From contig CAMYJB010000015.1 in NCBI GenBank assembly GCA_947258565.1, positions 36,082-100,081 on the forward strand: 64,000 bases of DNA. The letters run 5' to 3'. Positions within the stretch are counted from its first letter, which is position 1. Each line of letters opens with the position of its first letter. Source of the stretch: an uncultured Woeseiaceae bacterium. GTDB lineage: Bacteria > Pseudomonadota > Gammaproteobacteria > Steroidobacterales > Woeseiaceae. Positions 45,700 through 55,608 of this stretch are shown one piece after another. A model generated the notes under the pieces. It was not told the DNA's origin. It searched no databases and was given only the letters and a program-made list of their open reading frames with translations. The translations under genes were made by a program, and so were the position numbers.

Positions 45700-45737
45700 C
45701 TCTGTCGTGCTCGGGCCGTGAGGCCCTCTGGGGGTTC

Positions 45738-46175
45738 TTAGACGGAACCGCCGCAGGAACCTTCACCGCACTTGCCTTCGCCGTCCTTCTTGTCGCCGCC
45801 GCAAGAGCCTTCGCCTTCCTTGTCACCACCGCAGGAACCTTCACCTTCCTTGTCACCACCGCAGGAACCTTCGCCTTCTTTGTCACCACCGCAGGAGCCT
45901 TCGCCTTCTTTGTCACCACCGCAGGAGCCTTCACCTTCCTTGTCACCGCCGCAAGAACCCTCGCCGCAGGAACCTTCGCCTTCCTTGTCCTTGCCTTCCT
46001 TGTCGCCGCCACAGGATCCCTCGCCCGCACCAAGCATGTAGCCGGCGCTCAGCGACGACATCGCGAACGGGTTGTCGACGGTGTCAGCATTAGCAACGCC
46101 GCCGAGCGCGAACGAGCTGGCCAGGGCAGCACCAACAGCCAGTGCAACGGGTTTTACGACTTTCTTTTCCGACAT
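45738..46175 (-). CDS. hvfA: HvfA-type Cys-repeat RiPP metallophore precursor (MNIO substrate family)
   Basis: 145 residues. An N-terminal signal (VKPVALAVGAALASSFALGGVANA) is followed by the conserved linker DNPFAMSSLSAGYMLGAGEG, then a low-complexity region with ten Cys, every one within EGSCG (nine) or EGKCG (one), mostly in units GDKEGEGSCG. This is the layout of HvfA-family precursors, whose EGKCG cysteines are converted by the DUF692 enzyme HvfB with HvfC to oxazolone/thioamide copper-binding groups. No hvfB, hvfC or doxX-like gene is in the window. An AGGAG site lies about eight bases before the ATG. It follows an ECF sigma/DUF3379 pair on the same strand, suggesting metal- or stress-responsive expression. 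Confidence 0.8.
   Translation of the reverse strand: MSEKKVVKPVALAVGAALASSFALGGVANADTVDNPFAMSSLSAGYMLGAGEGSCGGDKEGKDKEGEGSCGEGSCGGDKEGEGSCGGDKEGEGSCGGDKEGEGSCGGDKEGEGSCGGDKEGEGSCGGDKKDGEGKCGEGSCGGSV
45781..45960 (-). repeat. 30-bp coding tandem repeat within the hvfA-like gene
   Basis: Five near-identical 30-bp units (45811-45960) and one degenerate unit (45781-45810) encode GDKEGEGSCG. Units at 45871-45900 and 45901-45930 are identical, showing recent duplication. Copy number changes keep the reading frame. Confidence 0.9.
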
Positions 46176-46234
46176 GATCTTCTCTCCTAGTTAATTGCCC
46201 AAGGCCGGGCATGGTTTGCCAGTATCGCGGTGCG

Positions 46235-46960
46235 TCAGGTGCTCCACGTCACTGAATTCACAACATTCTTTTGAATCGTATCGAGTTGTTCATCGCGCTC
46301 GCCGATGATCGCCACGCTGCCTCCGCCGACCGGCAGGAGAACGCCGTTGATGCTTTCGCCCTCGAGCTGAACAGCCTCGTCGATCGCTTCGTCCGGCAAC
46401 AGAAGTATCGTCACCGGCCCGCGCTCTCCCTGGATGACCAGGTGCGGAATCTTCTTGCCATTGATCACGCAGGTCTGCGCATACGTGATCAGGCCGGAAT
46501 CGTGATTCATGTTTGCCACGTCCACGGGCACGACCTTCGCCAGTCGACGATCGGAAACCGGCTCGTCAGTCACCCGGAGCGAGTAGGGCTCATGATCCAG
46601 GTGAGCTACGATCTCCTCCGCAAGTGACGGATAGGTGACATTGCCGCCGATTATCCTGAGCCCGACAAAGGCCGCCAGGACGACTGTCGCCGCAACAGCC
46701 AGCCGAACCGGCGCCGCGAAGCGGCGGCGGACCGGCAGCGACACCACGTCCGCAGTATCGATGTCCGGCAATTCGGGCGTGCGAAGTTCGGGCACACTGA
46801 TTTCGAGTGCGCGCCCGATCTGCTGGTCGAGTGAGCGCATCTCGTCGCGGTACGCCTTGCAGCTCGCGCAGGCAGACAGGTGCGCCTCGCCGCCATCGTA
46901 AGACGGGTCCGCCGCTATCGTCTGTCTGTACTCTTCGCAGTTCATCGTTTTCAGCTTCAC
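46235..46960 (-). CDS. DUF3379 family protein, probable anti-sigma factor
   Basis: 241 residues. The N-terminus MNCEEYRQTIAADPSYDGGEAHLSACASCKAYRDEMRSLD has the H-x3-C-x2-C arrangement of zinc-containing anti-sigma domains. A single membrane helix follows (about 86-103, APVRLAVAATVVLAAFVGLRI). The C-terminal DUF3379 part, predicted periplasmic, has AQTCVINGKKIPHLVIQGERGPVTILLLPDEAI. It overlaps the ECF sigma gene by 4 bases and would sequester that sigma at the membrane until a periplasmic signal arrives. The hvfA-like gene is 59 bases downstream. An alternative start is the ATG at residue 6. Confidence 0.85.
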   Translation of the reverse strand: MKLKTMNCEEYRQTIAADPSYDGGEAHLSACASCKAYRDEMRSLDQQIGRALEISVPELRTPELPDIDTADVVSLPVRRRFAAPVRLAVAATVVLAAFVGLRIIGGNVTYPSLAEEIVAHLDHEPYSLRVTDEPVSDRRLAKVVPVDVANMNHDSGLITYAQTCVINGKKIPHLVIQGERGPVTILLLPDEAIDEAVQLEGESINGVLLPVGGGSVAIIGERDEQLDTIQKNVVNSVTWST

Positions 46961-47481
46961 ACCTGCCCGGAGGCAAGTTCGTCTTCCATGTTTTCTCTGA
47001 GCTTCAGTCGGGCCCGGTGCAGGCGCGTCAGCACCGCGCCTTGCTTGAGCCCCATCAGCTCACCGATCTCGTTCGTGCTGTAGCCCATCAGGACCTGCAG
47101 TACGAGCGGTTCGCGATAATCGTCGTCGAGCCTGTAAATCGCTTCTCGCATGTCGTCGAGTTCGTGGTCCGGCTGCTCTGCCAGCAACGCCTCCTGCGAC
47201 GGTGTCAGGTTATCGACATCCACCGTTTCGAGTCGGCGGCGTTCAAAATACCGGGCATTCTCCCGTCGAACGATCGTCAGTAACCAGTGTTTGGCGGCCG
47301 CCGCGTCCCGTAACGAGTCCAGCGACTTCCAGGCCCTCAGCAGCGACTCCTGGACAACGTCCTCGGCGACCGTCCTGTCCCGGCTCAGCCAGGCAGCGTA
47401 GCGATACATGTCCTGGTGGAATACACCCACGAGTTCGTCGAATCTCCGACGCCTGGTTGCTCCGGCATCACTGCTATTCAT
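46957..47481 (-). CDS. ECF-type RNA polymerase sigma factor
   Basis: 174 residues. Region 2: FHQDMYRYAAWLSRDRTVAEDVVQESLLRAWKSLDSLRD. Region 4: YRLDDDYREPLVLQVLMGYSTNEIGELMGLKQGAVLTRLHRARLKLRENMEDEL, with a helix-turn-helix for the -35 element. RpoE-like length. The DUF3379 anti-sigma gene overlaps its end, and the hvfA-like gene follows. In Caulobacter an ECF sigma controls comparable DUF2282/DUF692 metal-response operons (established example), so the same logic is plausible here. It is divergent from hemB, with a 121-base AT-rich spacer. Confidence 0.93.
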   Translation of the reverse strand: MNSSDAGATRRRRFDELVGVFHQDMYRYAAWLSRDRTVAEDVVQESLLRAWKSLDSLRDAAAAKHWLLTIVRRENARYFERRRLETVDVDNLTPSQEALLAEQPDHELDDMREAIYRLDDDYREPLVLQVLMGYSTNEIGELMGLKQGAVLTRLHRARLKLRENMEDELASGQV

Positions 47482-47486
47482 ACGAG

Positions 47487-47514
47487 TTGACCCGCCCTGC
47501 CGTGTTTTTATTAC
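47487..47514 (+). promoter_or_regulatory. Possible hemB promoter
   Basis: TTGACC (47487-47492) and TATTAC (47509-47514) with a 16-base spacer. It would give a leader of about 80 bases. No second element supports it. Confidence 0.3.
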
Positions 47515-47539
47515 CGATTCTGCGGAAATCTGCGATTAA

Positions 47540-48610
<1,071 letters not shown>

Positions 48611-48651
48611 GTATACTGTCGGCTGGACAAGCAGCCTGGATATCGCACACG

Positions 48652-49476
48652 GTGACGGTTGACCGCTATGGTGTCATGGGCTATCCGGTGGCACACAGCC
48701 GGTCGCCCGTCATTCACAGGCTGTTTGCACAGCAGACCGGGCAGGAACTGCAGTATGAGCTGTTGCGCGTCGCGCCCGAGAAACTCGAGGAGGCCATTCG
48801 CCAGTTTCAGCGTACGGGTGGCAAAGGTCTCAATATCACCGTTCCCCACAAGCGTGCCGTGTTCCGGCTCGTCGATCACCTCAGCGAGCGTGCCAGCACG
48901 GCGGGCGCCGTCAACACGCTATCGTTTCGCGATAACGAAATCTACGGCGACAACACGGACGGCATCGGATTATTACGCGACCTCGTGGTGAATCTCGGGC
49001 TGCAGCTCGAGGGCGCCAATATCCTGATTTTGGGTGCGGGCGGCGCGACCCGCGGCATCGTCGGCCCGCTGCTGGAAATGCAGCCGCGGAACCTCTGCAT
49101 CGCCAACCGCACGCTGCAGCGTGCGGACGACCTCGTAGAACGTTTTGCCAGCCATGGCCCTGTCAGCGCCTGCAGTTTCGACGCCGTCCCGGTGGCGGAG
49201 CCCTACGGCCTGGTGATCAACGCAACGTCGGCTATTCACGGCGGCGAGGTGCCGCCGTATCCCGAGGCCGCGATTTCATCACAGACGACCTGTTACGACC
49301 TGTCGTACAGCCTGCATCCGACACCCTTTGTCCAATGGGCGCAGGAACATGGTGCGGCACGAGCGGTCATGGGCTGGGGAATGCTCGTCGAGCAGGCCGC
49401 CGAGTCGTTTCATATCTGGCGTGGTGTGCGGCCCGACACCAAGCCGGTATTGAAGCAGATCTCGATCACCGCATAG
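48652..49476 (+). CDS. aroE: Shikimate dehydrogenase (NADP+)
   Basis: 274 residues starting with GTG. It reduces 3-dehydroshikimate in aromatic amino-acid synthesis. Substrate site: YGVMGYPVAHSRSPVIHRLFA and the catalytic Lys in NITVPHKRAVF; catalytic Asp in GDNTDGIGLLRDL. NADP-binding: ILILGAGGATRGIVGPLL and NRTLQRADDLVERF. The C-terminal GWGMLVEQAAESFHIWRG is standard. Likely co-transcribed with hemB. Its 3' end overlaps the end of the convergent gor gene by 11 bases. Confidence 0.97.
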   Translation: MTVDRYGVMGYPVAHSRSPVIHRLFAQQTGQELQYELLRVAPEKLEEAIRQFQRTGGKGLNITVPHKRAVFRLVDHLSERASTAGAVNTLSFRDNEIYGDNTDGIGLLRDLVVNLGLQLEGANILILGAGGATRGIVGPLLEMQPRNLCIANRTLQRADDLVERFASHGPVSACSFDAVPVAEPYGLVINATSAIHGGEVPPYPEAAISSQTTCYDLSYSLHPTPFVQWAQEHGAARAVMGWGMLVEQAAESFHIWRGVRPDTKPVLKQISITA

Positions 49477-50812
49477 TCACGAATTCTTCGGCACTCGTCG
49501 GATGGATGGCGACGGTGTCGTCGAAGTCCTTCTTCGTGGCGCCCATGCGGATTGCCACCGCAAATCCCTGCATCATTTCGTCAGCCCCGTCGCCGATGAC
49601 GTGGCAGCCGACGATACGTTCGTCGTCGCCGGCCGTTATCAGCTTCATGACGGAGGGCAGCTTCTTCTCGCCGAGCGCGTAATACATGGGTGTAAAGCGC
49701 GATTGGTAAACCTTCACCGTATCGCCGTGCTCCGCACGGGCCCGCGCCTCGGTCATGCCCACCGTCCCCATCGGTGGGTGGCTGAAAATGACGGTCGGGA
49801 TGAGCCTGTAGTCGAGGTAGCGGCCTTCCATCTTGCCGTATATGCGGTCGGCGAGGCGCCGGCCCGCGGCGATTGCCACCGGCGTCAGCGCCTGTGCACC
49901 CGTCACATCGCCAATCGCGAATATGTGCTCGACATTGGTCTGCTGGAACATGTCGACCGGTATGAACCCCTCATCGTCGGTCTTCACGCCCGCCGCATCG
50001 AGCGCCAGCGTATCGCTGTTCGGCTCACGGCCAATAGCCCAGAGGACACAGTCCACGGGGCCGAACCGGCGCCCGTCTTCACTGCTCATGAAGAGGCCGT
50101 TGTCGTGTTTCTCGAGCTGCGCGGGAATAACGAGGGTATCGATGCGGATTCCGCTGTCGCTCATCGCCTGCATGACCTCTTCGCCCAGCATCGCGTCGAA
50201 ACTCCGCACCACGCCGTCTTTGCGCACCACCATGTTTACATCGCTGCCGAGGGCATTGAAGACGCCGCCGAGCTCCACGGCGACGTAACCGCTGCCGGCA
50301 ATCAGGATGCGCTGCGGCCGTTCCTCGAGCGTAAAGAAATCGTCCGACACGATGCCGTATTCGGCGCCGGGGATATCCGGCACCATCGGCCGGCCGCCCG
50401 TCGCGATGACGATACGGTCTGCACGATAGTGTTCATCGCCGACCGCGAGCGTATGCGGGTCGACAAAGTGCCCGGCACCGGCAATGTGTTCGACGCCGCG
50501 CCTGTCGAGGTTGTTCTCGTAAATGCCGTTGAGACGTGTGACATAAGCATCGCGACGTGCCTTCAGTGAAGCCCAGTCGTGTCCGTGCACGTCGATACCG
50601 AAGCCGTAGTCGGCCGCGTGGTCCATGTGGTGCCGTGTCTCGGCGGCGTACCACATGACTTTCTTGGGCACACAGCCGACATTGACACAGGTACCGCCCA
50701 GCGGCCCGTACTCGATCACGGCCGCCCGCGCGCCATACTCCGCAGCACGCTGCGCATGCGCCAGCCCGCCGCTGCCGCCGCCGATTACCAGCAGATCGTA
50801 TTCCTTAGTCAA
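49466..50812 (-). CDS. gor: Glutathione-disulfide reductase
   Basis: 448 residues from a TTG at 50810-50812, preferred because AAGGAG lies seven bases upstream; an ATG at 50836 is the alternative, and the frame continues further without similarity. It regenerates glutathione with NADPH and FAD. Features: FAD loop YDLLVIGGGSGGLAHAQRAA, redox pair C42/C47 in GGTCVNVGCVPKK, NADPH-binding ILIAGSGYVAVELGGVFNALGSDVNMVVR, FAIGDVTG, and the C-terminal catalytic His in VAIHPTSAEEFVTM. Divergent from prlC, repeating the prlC-gor neighbourhood seen in enterics. Confidence 0.96.
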   Translation of the reverse strand: MTKEYDLLVIGGGSGGLAHAQRAAEYGARAAVIEYGPLGGTCVNVGCVPKKVMWYAAETRHHMDHAADYGFGIDVHGHDWASLKARRDAYVTRLNGIYENNLDRRGVEHIAGAGHFVDPHTLAVGDEHYRADRIVIATGGRPMVPDIPGAEYGIVSDDFFTLEERPQRILIAGSGYVAVELGGVFNALGSDVNMVVRKDGVVRSFDAMLGEEVMQAMSDSGIRIDTLVIPAQLEKHDNGLFMSSEDGRRFGPVDCVLWAIGREPNSDTLALDAAGVKTDDEGFIPVDMFQQTNVEHIFAIGDVTGAQALTPVAIAAGRRLADRIYGKMEGRYLDYRLIPTVIFSHPPMGTVGMTEARARAEHGDTVKVYQSRFTPMYYALGEKKLPSVMKLITAGDDERIVGCHVIGDGADEMMQGFAVAIRMGATKKDFDDTVAIHPTSAEEFVTMR

Positions 50813-50918
50813 AGCCAAACTCCTTATCCGGTACATGAGCCGTTGAGACGGGCGCTCGGGGCGCACCAGCCGGCGCCGTGCTAACATCCTGCGCCAGAAA
50901 AGGATATCAGCAACGTCG

Positions 50919-52940
50919 ATGAGCAACCCATTACTGGATATTTCGTCACTGCCGCGGTTTGCGGAGATCGCGCCCGAACACGTGCTGCCGGCACTCGAGA
51001 ACATCATCTCCGCTCACCGCCGAAGGCTCGGTGAGCTGCTGGACAATTCCGCAAATCCCGAATTCGAATCGCTCGTTGCGCCCCTCGAGGACATGGAACA
51101 CGAGCTGTCCCGGGTCTGGTCGCCGGTCAGCCACCTGCAGGGCGTGCTCGGCTCCCCCGAATGGCGGAAAGCCTATAACGCGGCCCTGCCGATACTGACC
51201 GAATACGGCACCGAATTGTCACAGAATGCGCGGCTGCAGCAGGCGTATGCCCGCGTCGATGGCGGCCTGTCCGCGGATGCCAGCGAGGCACGGCGCAATG
51301 TGGTCGCCCATGCGCTGCGCGACTTCCGTCTTGCCGGCGTGGATCTGCCGGGGCACGAGAAGCAGCGCTTCCGGGAGATCATGCAGTCGCTCGCGGCGAT
51401 ACAGGCCGACTTCGACCACAAGATCCAGGACGCATCGGACGCCTGGACGCTGCCGCTGGATGACGCCGACGAACTCGATGGATTGTCACCACAGGTTCTG
51501 CAGCGTGCCGCCGCGGAGGCTTTGCGGCGCGGTCGGGACGGCTGGCTGCTGACGCTCGATTACCCGACGTATCACGCGGTTATGACGCACGCCGAGAACC
51601 GCAGCCTCCGCGAGACCTTTTATCACGGCTGGGTCACGCGCGCGTCGGATCAGGGCGCGAATGCCGAGTGGGACAACAGCGAAAACATCGACAGGATCCT
51701 TGCGTTGCGTCACGAGGCCGCAAGGCTCGTCGGTTTCGGCAACTATGCGGAATACTCACTCGCGACCAAGATGGCCGAGTCGCCCGGGCAGGTCGTCGAC
51801 TTCCTTCGCGACCTGGCCGCCCATTCGCGTTCGGCTGCCGAATCCGAGCTCGCGGAATTGCGCGAGTTCTCGGGCATGGTTGTCGAGCCCTGGGACGTGT
51901 CGTTCCTGCTCGAGAAACTGAAGCAGGAGAAGTTCTCCATTTCGAACGAAGCCCTGCGGCAGTACTTCCCTGCGAGCACGGTCATACACGGCCTGTTCGA
52001 ACTCGCGAGCAGGCTGTACGGCGTCGAGTTCTCCAGCGACCCCGCTGTCGTCACCTGGCACGAGGATGCGCTCTACTACCGGGTACGGAACAAGGACGGC
52101 GACGAGGTCGGCGGATTCTACACGGACCTGTTCGCACGCAGCGGCAAACGCACGGGCGCCTGGGTGGACGACTGCGTCAACCGCAAGAACCTGAACGGAT
52201 CAACAACGCTGCCCGTCGGCTTTCTCGTCTGTAATTTTTCGCCGCCGGACCAGCACGGCCAGTCCCTGCTCTCGCACGCCGACGTGGTAACGGTGTTCCA
52301 TGAATTCGGGCACATGCTGCACCACCTGCTCACGCGCATCGACTACCCGAGCATTGCCGGCATAAACGGGGTGCCCTGGGACGCCGTCGAGCTGCCGAGC
52401 CAGTTCATGGAGAACTTCGCCTGGAACTACGAGGTACTCGAACGCTGTTCGGCGCATGCCGAAACGGGAGACCCGCTGCCGCAAGACCTTTTCCGGCGTC
52501 TCGAGGAAAGCCGCCACACCGGCGCTGCCCTCGCGATGATGCGGCAGATCGAACTCGGGCTGTTCGACATGCGCCTGCATGCGGAATACGACCCTGAGGC
52601 GCCGAGTACCGTGCTGTCGACGCTGGATGAAGTCCGCGAAGAGGTCTCCCTGATCCGTCACCCGGCGTATAACCGGCTGCCACAGGCTTTCTCGCATATC
52701 TTTGCCGGAGGCTACGCGGCCGGATACTACAGCTATAAATGGGCCGAGGTCCTCGCAGCCGATGCTTTTGCGGCTTTCGAAGACGCTGGCGTTTTCGATG
52801 CGCGGACGGCGGCCAGGTTTCGGCGCGAGATTCTCGAGATCGGCGGCAGCCGGGACTTCATGCAGGCTTACGTCGATTTCCGCGGTCGCAAACCCGAGAT
52901 CGACGCGCTGCTTCGGCAATGCGGCATAGTTGCGTCATGA
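50919..52940 (+). CDS. prlC: Oligopeptidase A (M3 family metallopeptidase)
   Basis: 673 residues, close to the 680 of E. coli PrlC. A cytosolic zinc peptidase that degrades oligopeptides, including cleaved signal peptides. The zinc motif is HEFGH at 461-465 in VVTVFHEFGHMLHHLLT, with the third ligand Glu in VELPSQFMENFAWNYEVL. The C-terminal YAAGYYSYKWAEVLAADAFAAFED is typical of M3A. Start MSNPLLDISSLPRFAEIAPEHVLPAL is canonical. The stop overlaps the xthA start (ATGA). Confidence 0.96.
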   Translation: MSNPLLDISSLPRFAEIAPEHVLPALENIISAHRRRLGELLDNSANPEFESLVAPLEDMEHELSRVWSPVSHLQGVLGSPEWRKAYNAALPILTEYGTELSQNARLQQAYARVDGGLSADASEARRNVVAHALRDFRLAGVDLPGHEKQRFREIMQSLAAIQADFDHKIQDASDAWTLPLDDADELDGLSPQVLQRAAAEALRRGRDGWLLTLDYPTYHAVMTHAENRSLRETFYHGWVTRASDQGANAEWDNSENIDRILALRHEAARLVGFGNYAEYSLATKMAESPGQVVDFLRDLAAHSRSAAESELAELREFSGMVVEPWDVSFLLEKLKQEKFSISNEALRQYFPASTVIHGLFELASRLYGVEFSSDPAVVTWHEDALYYRVRNKDGDEVGGFYTDLFARSGKRTGAWVDDCVNRKNLNGSTTLPVGFLVCNFSPPDQHGQSLLSHADVVTVFHEFGHMLHHLLTRIDYPSIAGINGVPWDAVELPSQFMENFAWNYEVLERCSAHAETGDPLPQDLFRRLEESRHTGAALAMMRQIELGLFDMRLHAEYDPEAPSTVLSTLDEVREEVSLIRHPAYNRLPQAFSHIFAGGYAAGYYSYKWAEVLAADAFAAFEDAGVFDARTAARFRREILEIGGSRDFMQAYVDFRGRKPEIDALLRQCGIVAS

Positions 52941-53704
52941 AAATCGCGACCTGGAACGTGAATTCGATGAAGGTGCGCCTGCCACACGTGCTCGAGTGGC
53001 TGGCCGCAAGTGATCCCGACGTACTCGTTCTGCAGGAAATCAAGCAGCTGACGGAGATGTTCCCGCAGGACGAGCTCGCTGCAGCCGGATACCGCTCACT
53101 CGCCAACGGCCAGAAGACGTACAACGGGGTTGCCGTAATCAGCAAGGACGAGCCGCAGGACCCGGATCTGGAGCTCCCCGGGCTCGACGACCCGCAGCGC
53201 CGCGTGCTCGCAACGACCATCGGAGACGTGCGGGTAATCGACCTGTACGTGCCGAACGGGTCGGAAGTCGGCTCGGAGAAATACGCCTACAAGCTGGGCT
53301 GGTTGCGCGCGCTCCGCGACTACCTCGCAGCACAGCTGGAGAAGCACGAAAATCTTGTCGTGCTCGGTGACTTCAACATCGCACCCGCCGATGAGGACGT
53401 TTACGACCCGGAGAAGTGGGGTGATGCCATCCTGTGCAGCCCGGCGGAACGCGCTGCGCTGGGGGAGTTGCTCGATCTCGGGCTTACCGACGTGTTCCGC
53501 CAGTTCGACCAGCCCGAGAAGAGTTTCAGCTGGTGGGACTACCGCGCTGCCATGTTCAGGCGCAATGCGGGCCTGCGCATTGACCTCATCCTGACGAGCG
53601 CGTCGATGACAAAGTACTGCACGGCGAGTTATGTCGACCGGGAGCCGCGAACCTGGGAACGGCCCTCGGACCATGCACCCGTTATCGCGGAATTTCAGCT
53701 CTGA
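52937..53704 (+). CDS. xthA: Exodeoxyribonuclease III
   Basis: 255 residues from the ATG that overlaps the prlC stop. AP endonuclease and 3' exonuclease in base-excision repair. Motifs: MKIATWNVNSMKVRLPHVLEWL, LQEIK with the metal-binding Glu, IDLYVPNGSEVGSEKYAYKL, VLGDFNIAPADEDVYDPEKW, FSWWDYRAAMFRRNAGLRIDLIL and the catalytic SDHAPV. The sequence is of the XthA1 type with the GSEVGSEKY loop. Coupling to prlC suggests one transcript. Confidence 0.96.
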   Translation: MKIATWNVNSMKVRLPHVLEWLAASDPDVLVLQEIKQLTEMFPQDELAAAGYRSLANGQKTYNGVAVISKDEPQDPDLELPGLDDPQRRVLATTIGDVRVIDLYVPNGSEVGSEKYAYKLGWLRALRDYLAAQLEKHENLVVLGDFNIAPADEDVYDPEKWGDAILCSPAERAALGELLDLGLTDVFRQFDQPEKSFSWWDYRAAMFRRNAGLRIDLILTSASMTKYCTASYVDREPRTWERPSDHAPVIAEFQL

Positions 53705-53856
53705 AGTCGCGTGCAGTATCCTGTTGCGTCGATTGGCAAGTTTTACCGAGATAACATATTGTCGAAATCCGTCCGGCTTGACTGGCTTGCGAAGTGTATT
53801 ATTGGGCCTGCAGCGCCCGACAGTGCAAGGATTCGCGTTACCGTCAGGACGACGAC

Positions 53857-54954
53857 ATGAGAAATCGCGGACGCAAGCAAGCGCCGGGCGATACGGCCAA
53901 CAACAAGAAGAAAAATATCGTGTCACAGGATCGCCGTAACGATTACGACGTCACCAATACCGTGCAGGTCAGCAGCCCCGCTGATGTTCGCAATGCGGTA
54001 TGGAAACTGTATTCGGAGACCTTCCCCGGCGCGCCGTTCGATAAACTGTGGCTCGCTTTCTATGATTTCGAGCGCTTGTTCACCGGGCGCTACCCAGGCT
54101 ACCTGGGCTGCGATACGACGTACCACGACATGCAGCATACGCTGGATATGACGCTCGCTTTCGCGCGTCTCGTCGCCGGCTACGAGCGCAGCGTGGACGC
54201 CTCCGACCGCCTGGGGCCTGAGCGCACCCGCATGGCGATCATTACGTCACTGTTCCATGACTCGGGTTACATCCGTCACCAGGAACGAGACAGCGATTTC
54301 GTCAACGGCGCCGAATTCACGCTCTACCACGTGACGCGCAGCGCCGATTTCCTGCGTCGCTACCTGCCGGAACTCGGCCTCGCGAAGGACGCGGGTGTCG
54401 CCAGCATGATCGTGCATTTCACCGGCTACGAAGTTGATCTCGACGAAATCGAGCTGGAAGACCCGCGCGATATCATTTGTGGCCATTTACTCGGTACGGC
54501 CGACATGATCGCGCAGATGGCCGACCGCTGTTACCTGGAGAAATGCCGGGACAGGCTATACAAGGAATTCGTGATCGGCGGTGTCGCCGTAGAGAACTCG
54601 AAGCCCGGCGAATACATGGTGAGATACAAGTCCGGCCAGGACCTGCTGCGAAAGACCCCGGTGTTCTACCAACAGGTGATGCGCGATCGTCTGAACCTCA
54701 AGTTCAATCGGGCCTACCGCTACATCGAAGTCCTGTACGAAGGCCATAACCCGTACATCGAAGCCATACGCAACAACATCACCCACCTCGTACGCATCAT
54801 CTCGACGGGCAACTGGACGCTGTTGCGCCGCGAGCCGCTCTACTTCCTGGGCGTCACGGACGCCGTCCACGAGGTCGAGAGTTACGTGTCCGAACAGCTC
54901 GCCGCTTTATCCGGCCGGGCCATCGAGAAAGACGAGCTGCTGATGCCCGTCTAG
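53857..54954 (+). CDS. HD-domain phosphohydrolase-like protein
   Basis: 365 residues from the ATG at 53857, with a purine-rich AGGACG upstream; an earlier ATG at 53794 extends the frame without support. A basic N-terminus (MRNRGRKQAPGDTANNKKKN) precedes a helical domain with HD-type metal ligands: GCDTTYHDMQHTLDMTLAFARLVAG, MAIITSLFHDSGYIRHQERDSDF with the HD pair, MIVHFTGYEV and LLGTADMIAQMADRCYLEK with the distal Asp. This pattern is like the PDEase/HD-like fold that hydrolyses phosphate esters or nucleotides; the substrate is unknown. Upstream 53705-53856 is AT-rich and may hold its promoter. Confidence 0.8.
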   Translation: MRNRGRKQAPGDTANNKKKNIVSQDRRNDYDVTNTVQVSSPADVRNAVWKLYSETFPGAPFDKLWLAFYDFERLFTGRYPGYLGCDTTYHDMQHTLDMTLAFARLVAGYERSVDASDRLGPERTRMAIITSLFHDSGYIRHQERDSDFVNGAEFTLYHVTRSADFLRRYLPELGLAKDAGVASMIVHFTGYEVDLDEIELEDPRDIICGHLLGTADMIAQMADRCYLEKCRDRLYKEFVIGGVAVENSKPGEYMVRYKSGQDLLRKTPVFYQQVMRDRLNLKFNRAYRYIEVLYEGHNPYIEAIRNNITHLVRIISTGNWTLLRREPLYFLGVTDAVHEVESYVSEQLAALSGRAIEKDELLMPV

Positions 54955-54963
54955 CCGGCCCGG

Positions 54964-55527
54964 TCACCCGCCGGCTTTGCGCTGCTCCTGCCACGCCCTG
55001 TATGACGTGTACTGGCCACGCGTCAGGCGCCGGTTGGCATAGTACGCGGCAACCCCCGCTGCGGCGAGGGCATAGATCAGGTCGGCGGCCGTCATCACCT
55101 CGTCGAAAAAAACGGGCCATGTAAAGTCAGTGGCGGCCCGCAGGACTGTCAGCGTGCTGGTCTCGAGCTCGGCTGCCGTGAAGGCGGCCGCCACGACGAT
55201 GTTGCCGGCCAGCGCTCCGGCCACGGCAGCGATGACCGCGATGCTCGGGAATCGCCAGTCGAGGCCCCGGCCCCCACGACGAACGGCAAGGCCGATGAAC
55301 AGCCCCTGGACCACGGTCATCCACGGGAAAACGCGGTCCAGCGCCGTCGACAACATTGTCCAGATGACACTGAAGGCGACAATCACGATGAGCGCGGCCA
55401 CGGCCGCGCCGCGCAGCGACTGCGCCCGAACGAGGCGCGCCCCGATCTCGGGGTTCGGCCGTTCGGCACCCTCCCGAGAGTGCCGCTTCGGAAGGCGCAG
55501 CACCTGTTTGCGTTGCTCTTCGCTCAT
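54964..55527 (-). CDS. Membrane protein of unknown function
   Basis: 187 residues from the ATG at 55525-55527 (MSEEQRKQVLRLPKRHSREGAERPNPEIG); the frame continues far upstream only as a shadow of the opposite-strand gene. Four hydrophobic segments are visible (about 40-62, 67-80, 92-116 and 143-160). The N-terminal 38 residues are charged and cytoplasmic; the C-terminus ends in YANRRLTRGQYTSYRAWQEQRKAGG. I do not recognise a family. It is convergent with the HD gene (stops nine bases apart) and divergent from the exported protein gene at 55609. Confidence 0.7.
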   Translation of the reverse strand: MSEEQRKQVLRLPKRHSREGAERPNPEIGARLVRAQSLRGAAVAALIVIVAFSVIWTMLSTALDRVFPWMTVVQGLFIGLAVRRGGRGLDWRFPSIAVIAAVAGALAGNIVVAAAFTAAELETSTLTVLRAATDFTWPVFFDEVMTAADLIYALAAAGVAAYYANRRLTRGQYTSYRAWQEQRKAGG

Positions 55528-55608
55528 TGCGGATGTAGGGATTCCTGACGGGCGGGGGTGATAGACTGCCGAACCTGCAATCCCGCAAAGATACCGGAGG
55601 CAGTTGTC

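Noticed and set aside
45781..45960. Regular 30-bp repeats resembling a CRISPR array
   Set aside because: The units are contiguous without spacers and encode an in-frame decapeptide; no cas genes are nearby.
46195..46212. Small hairpin GCCC/GGGC between the anti-sigma gene and hvfA
   Set aside because: Only four base pairs and no U-tract; not enough to call an attenuator or processing site.
49502..50569. 355-codon plus-strand frame
   Set aside because: Antisense to gor.
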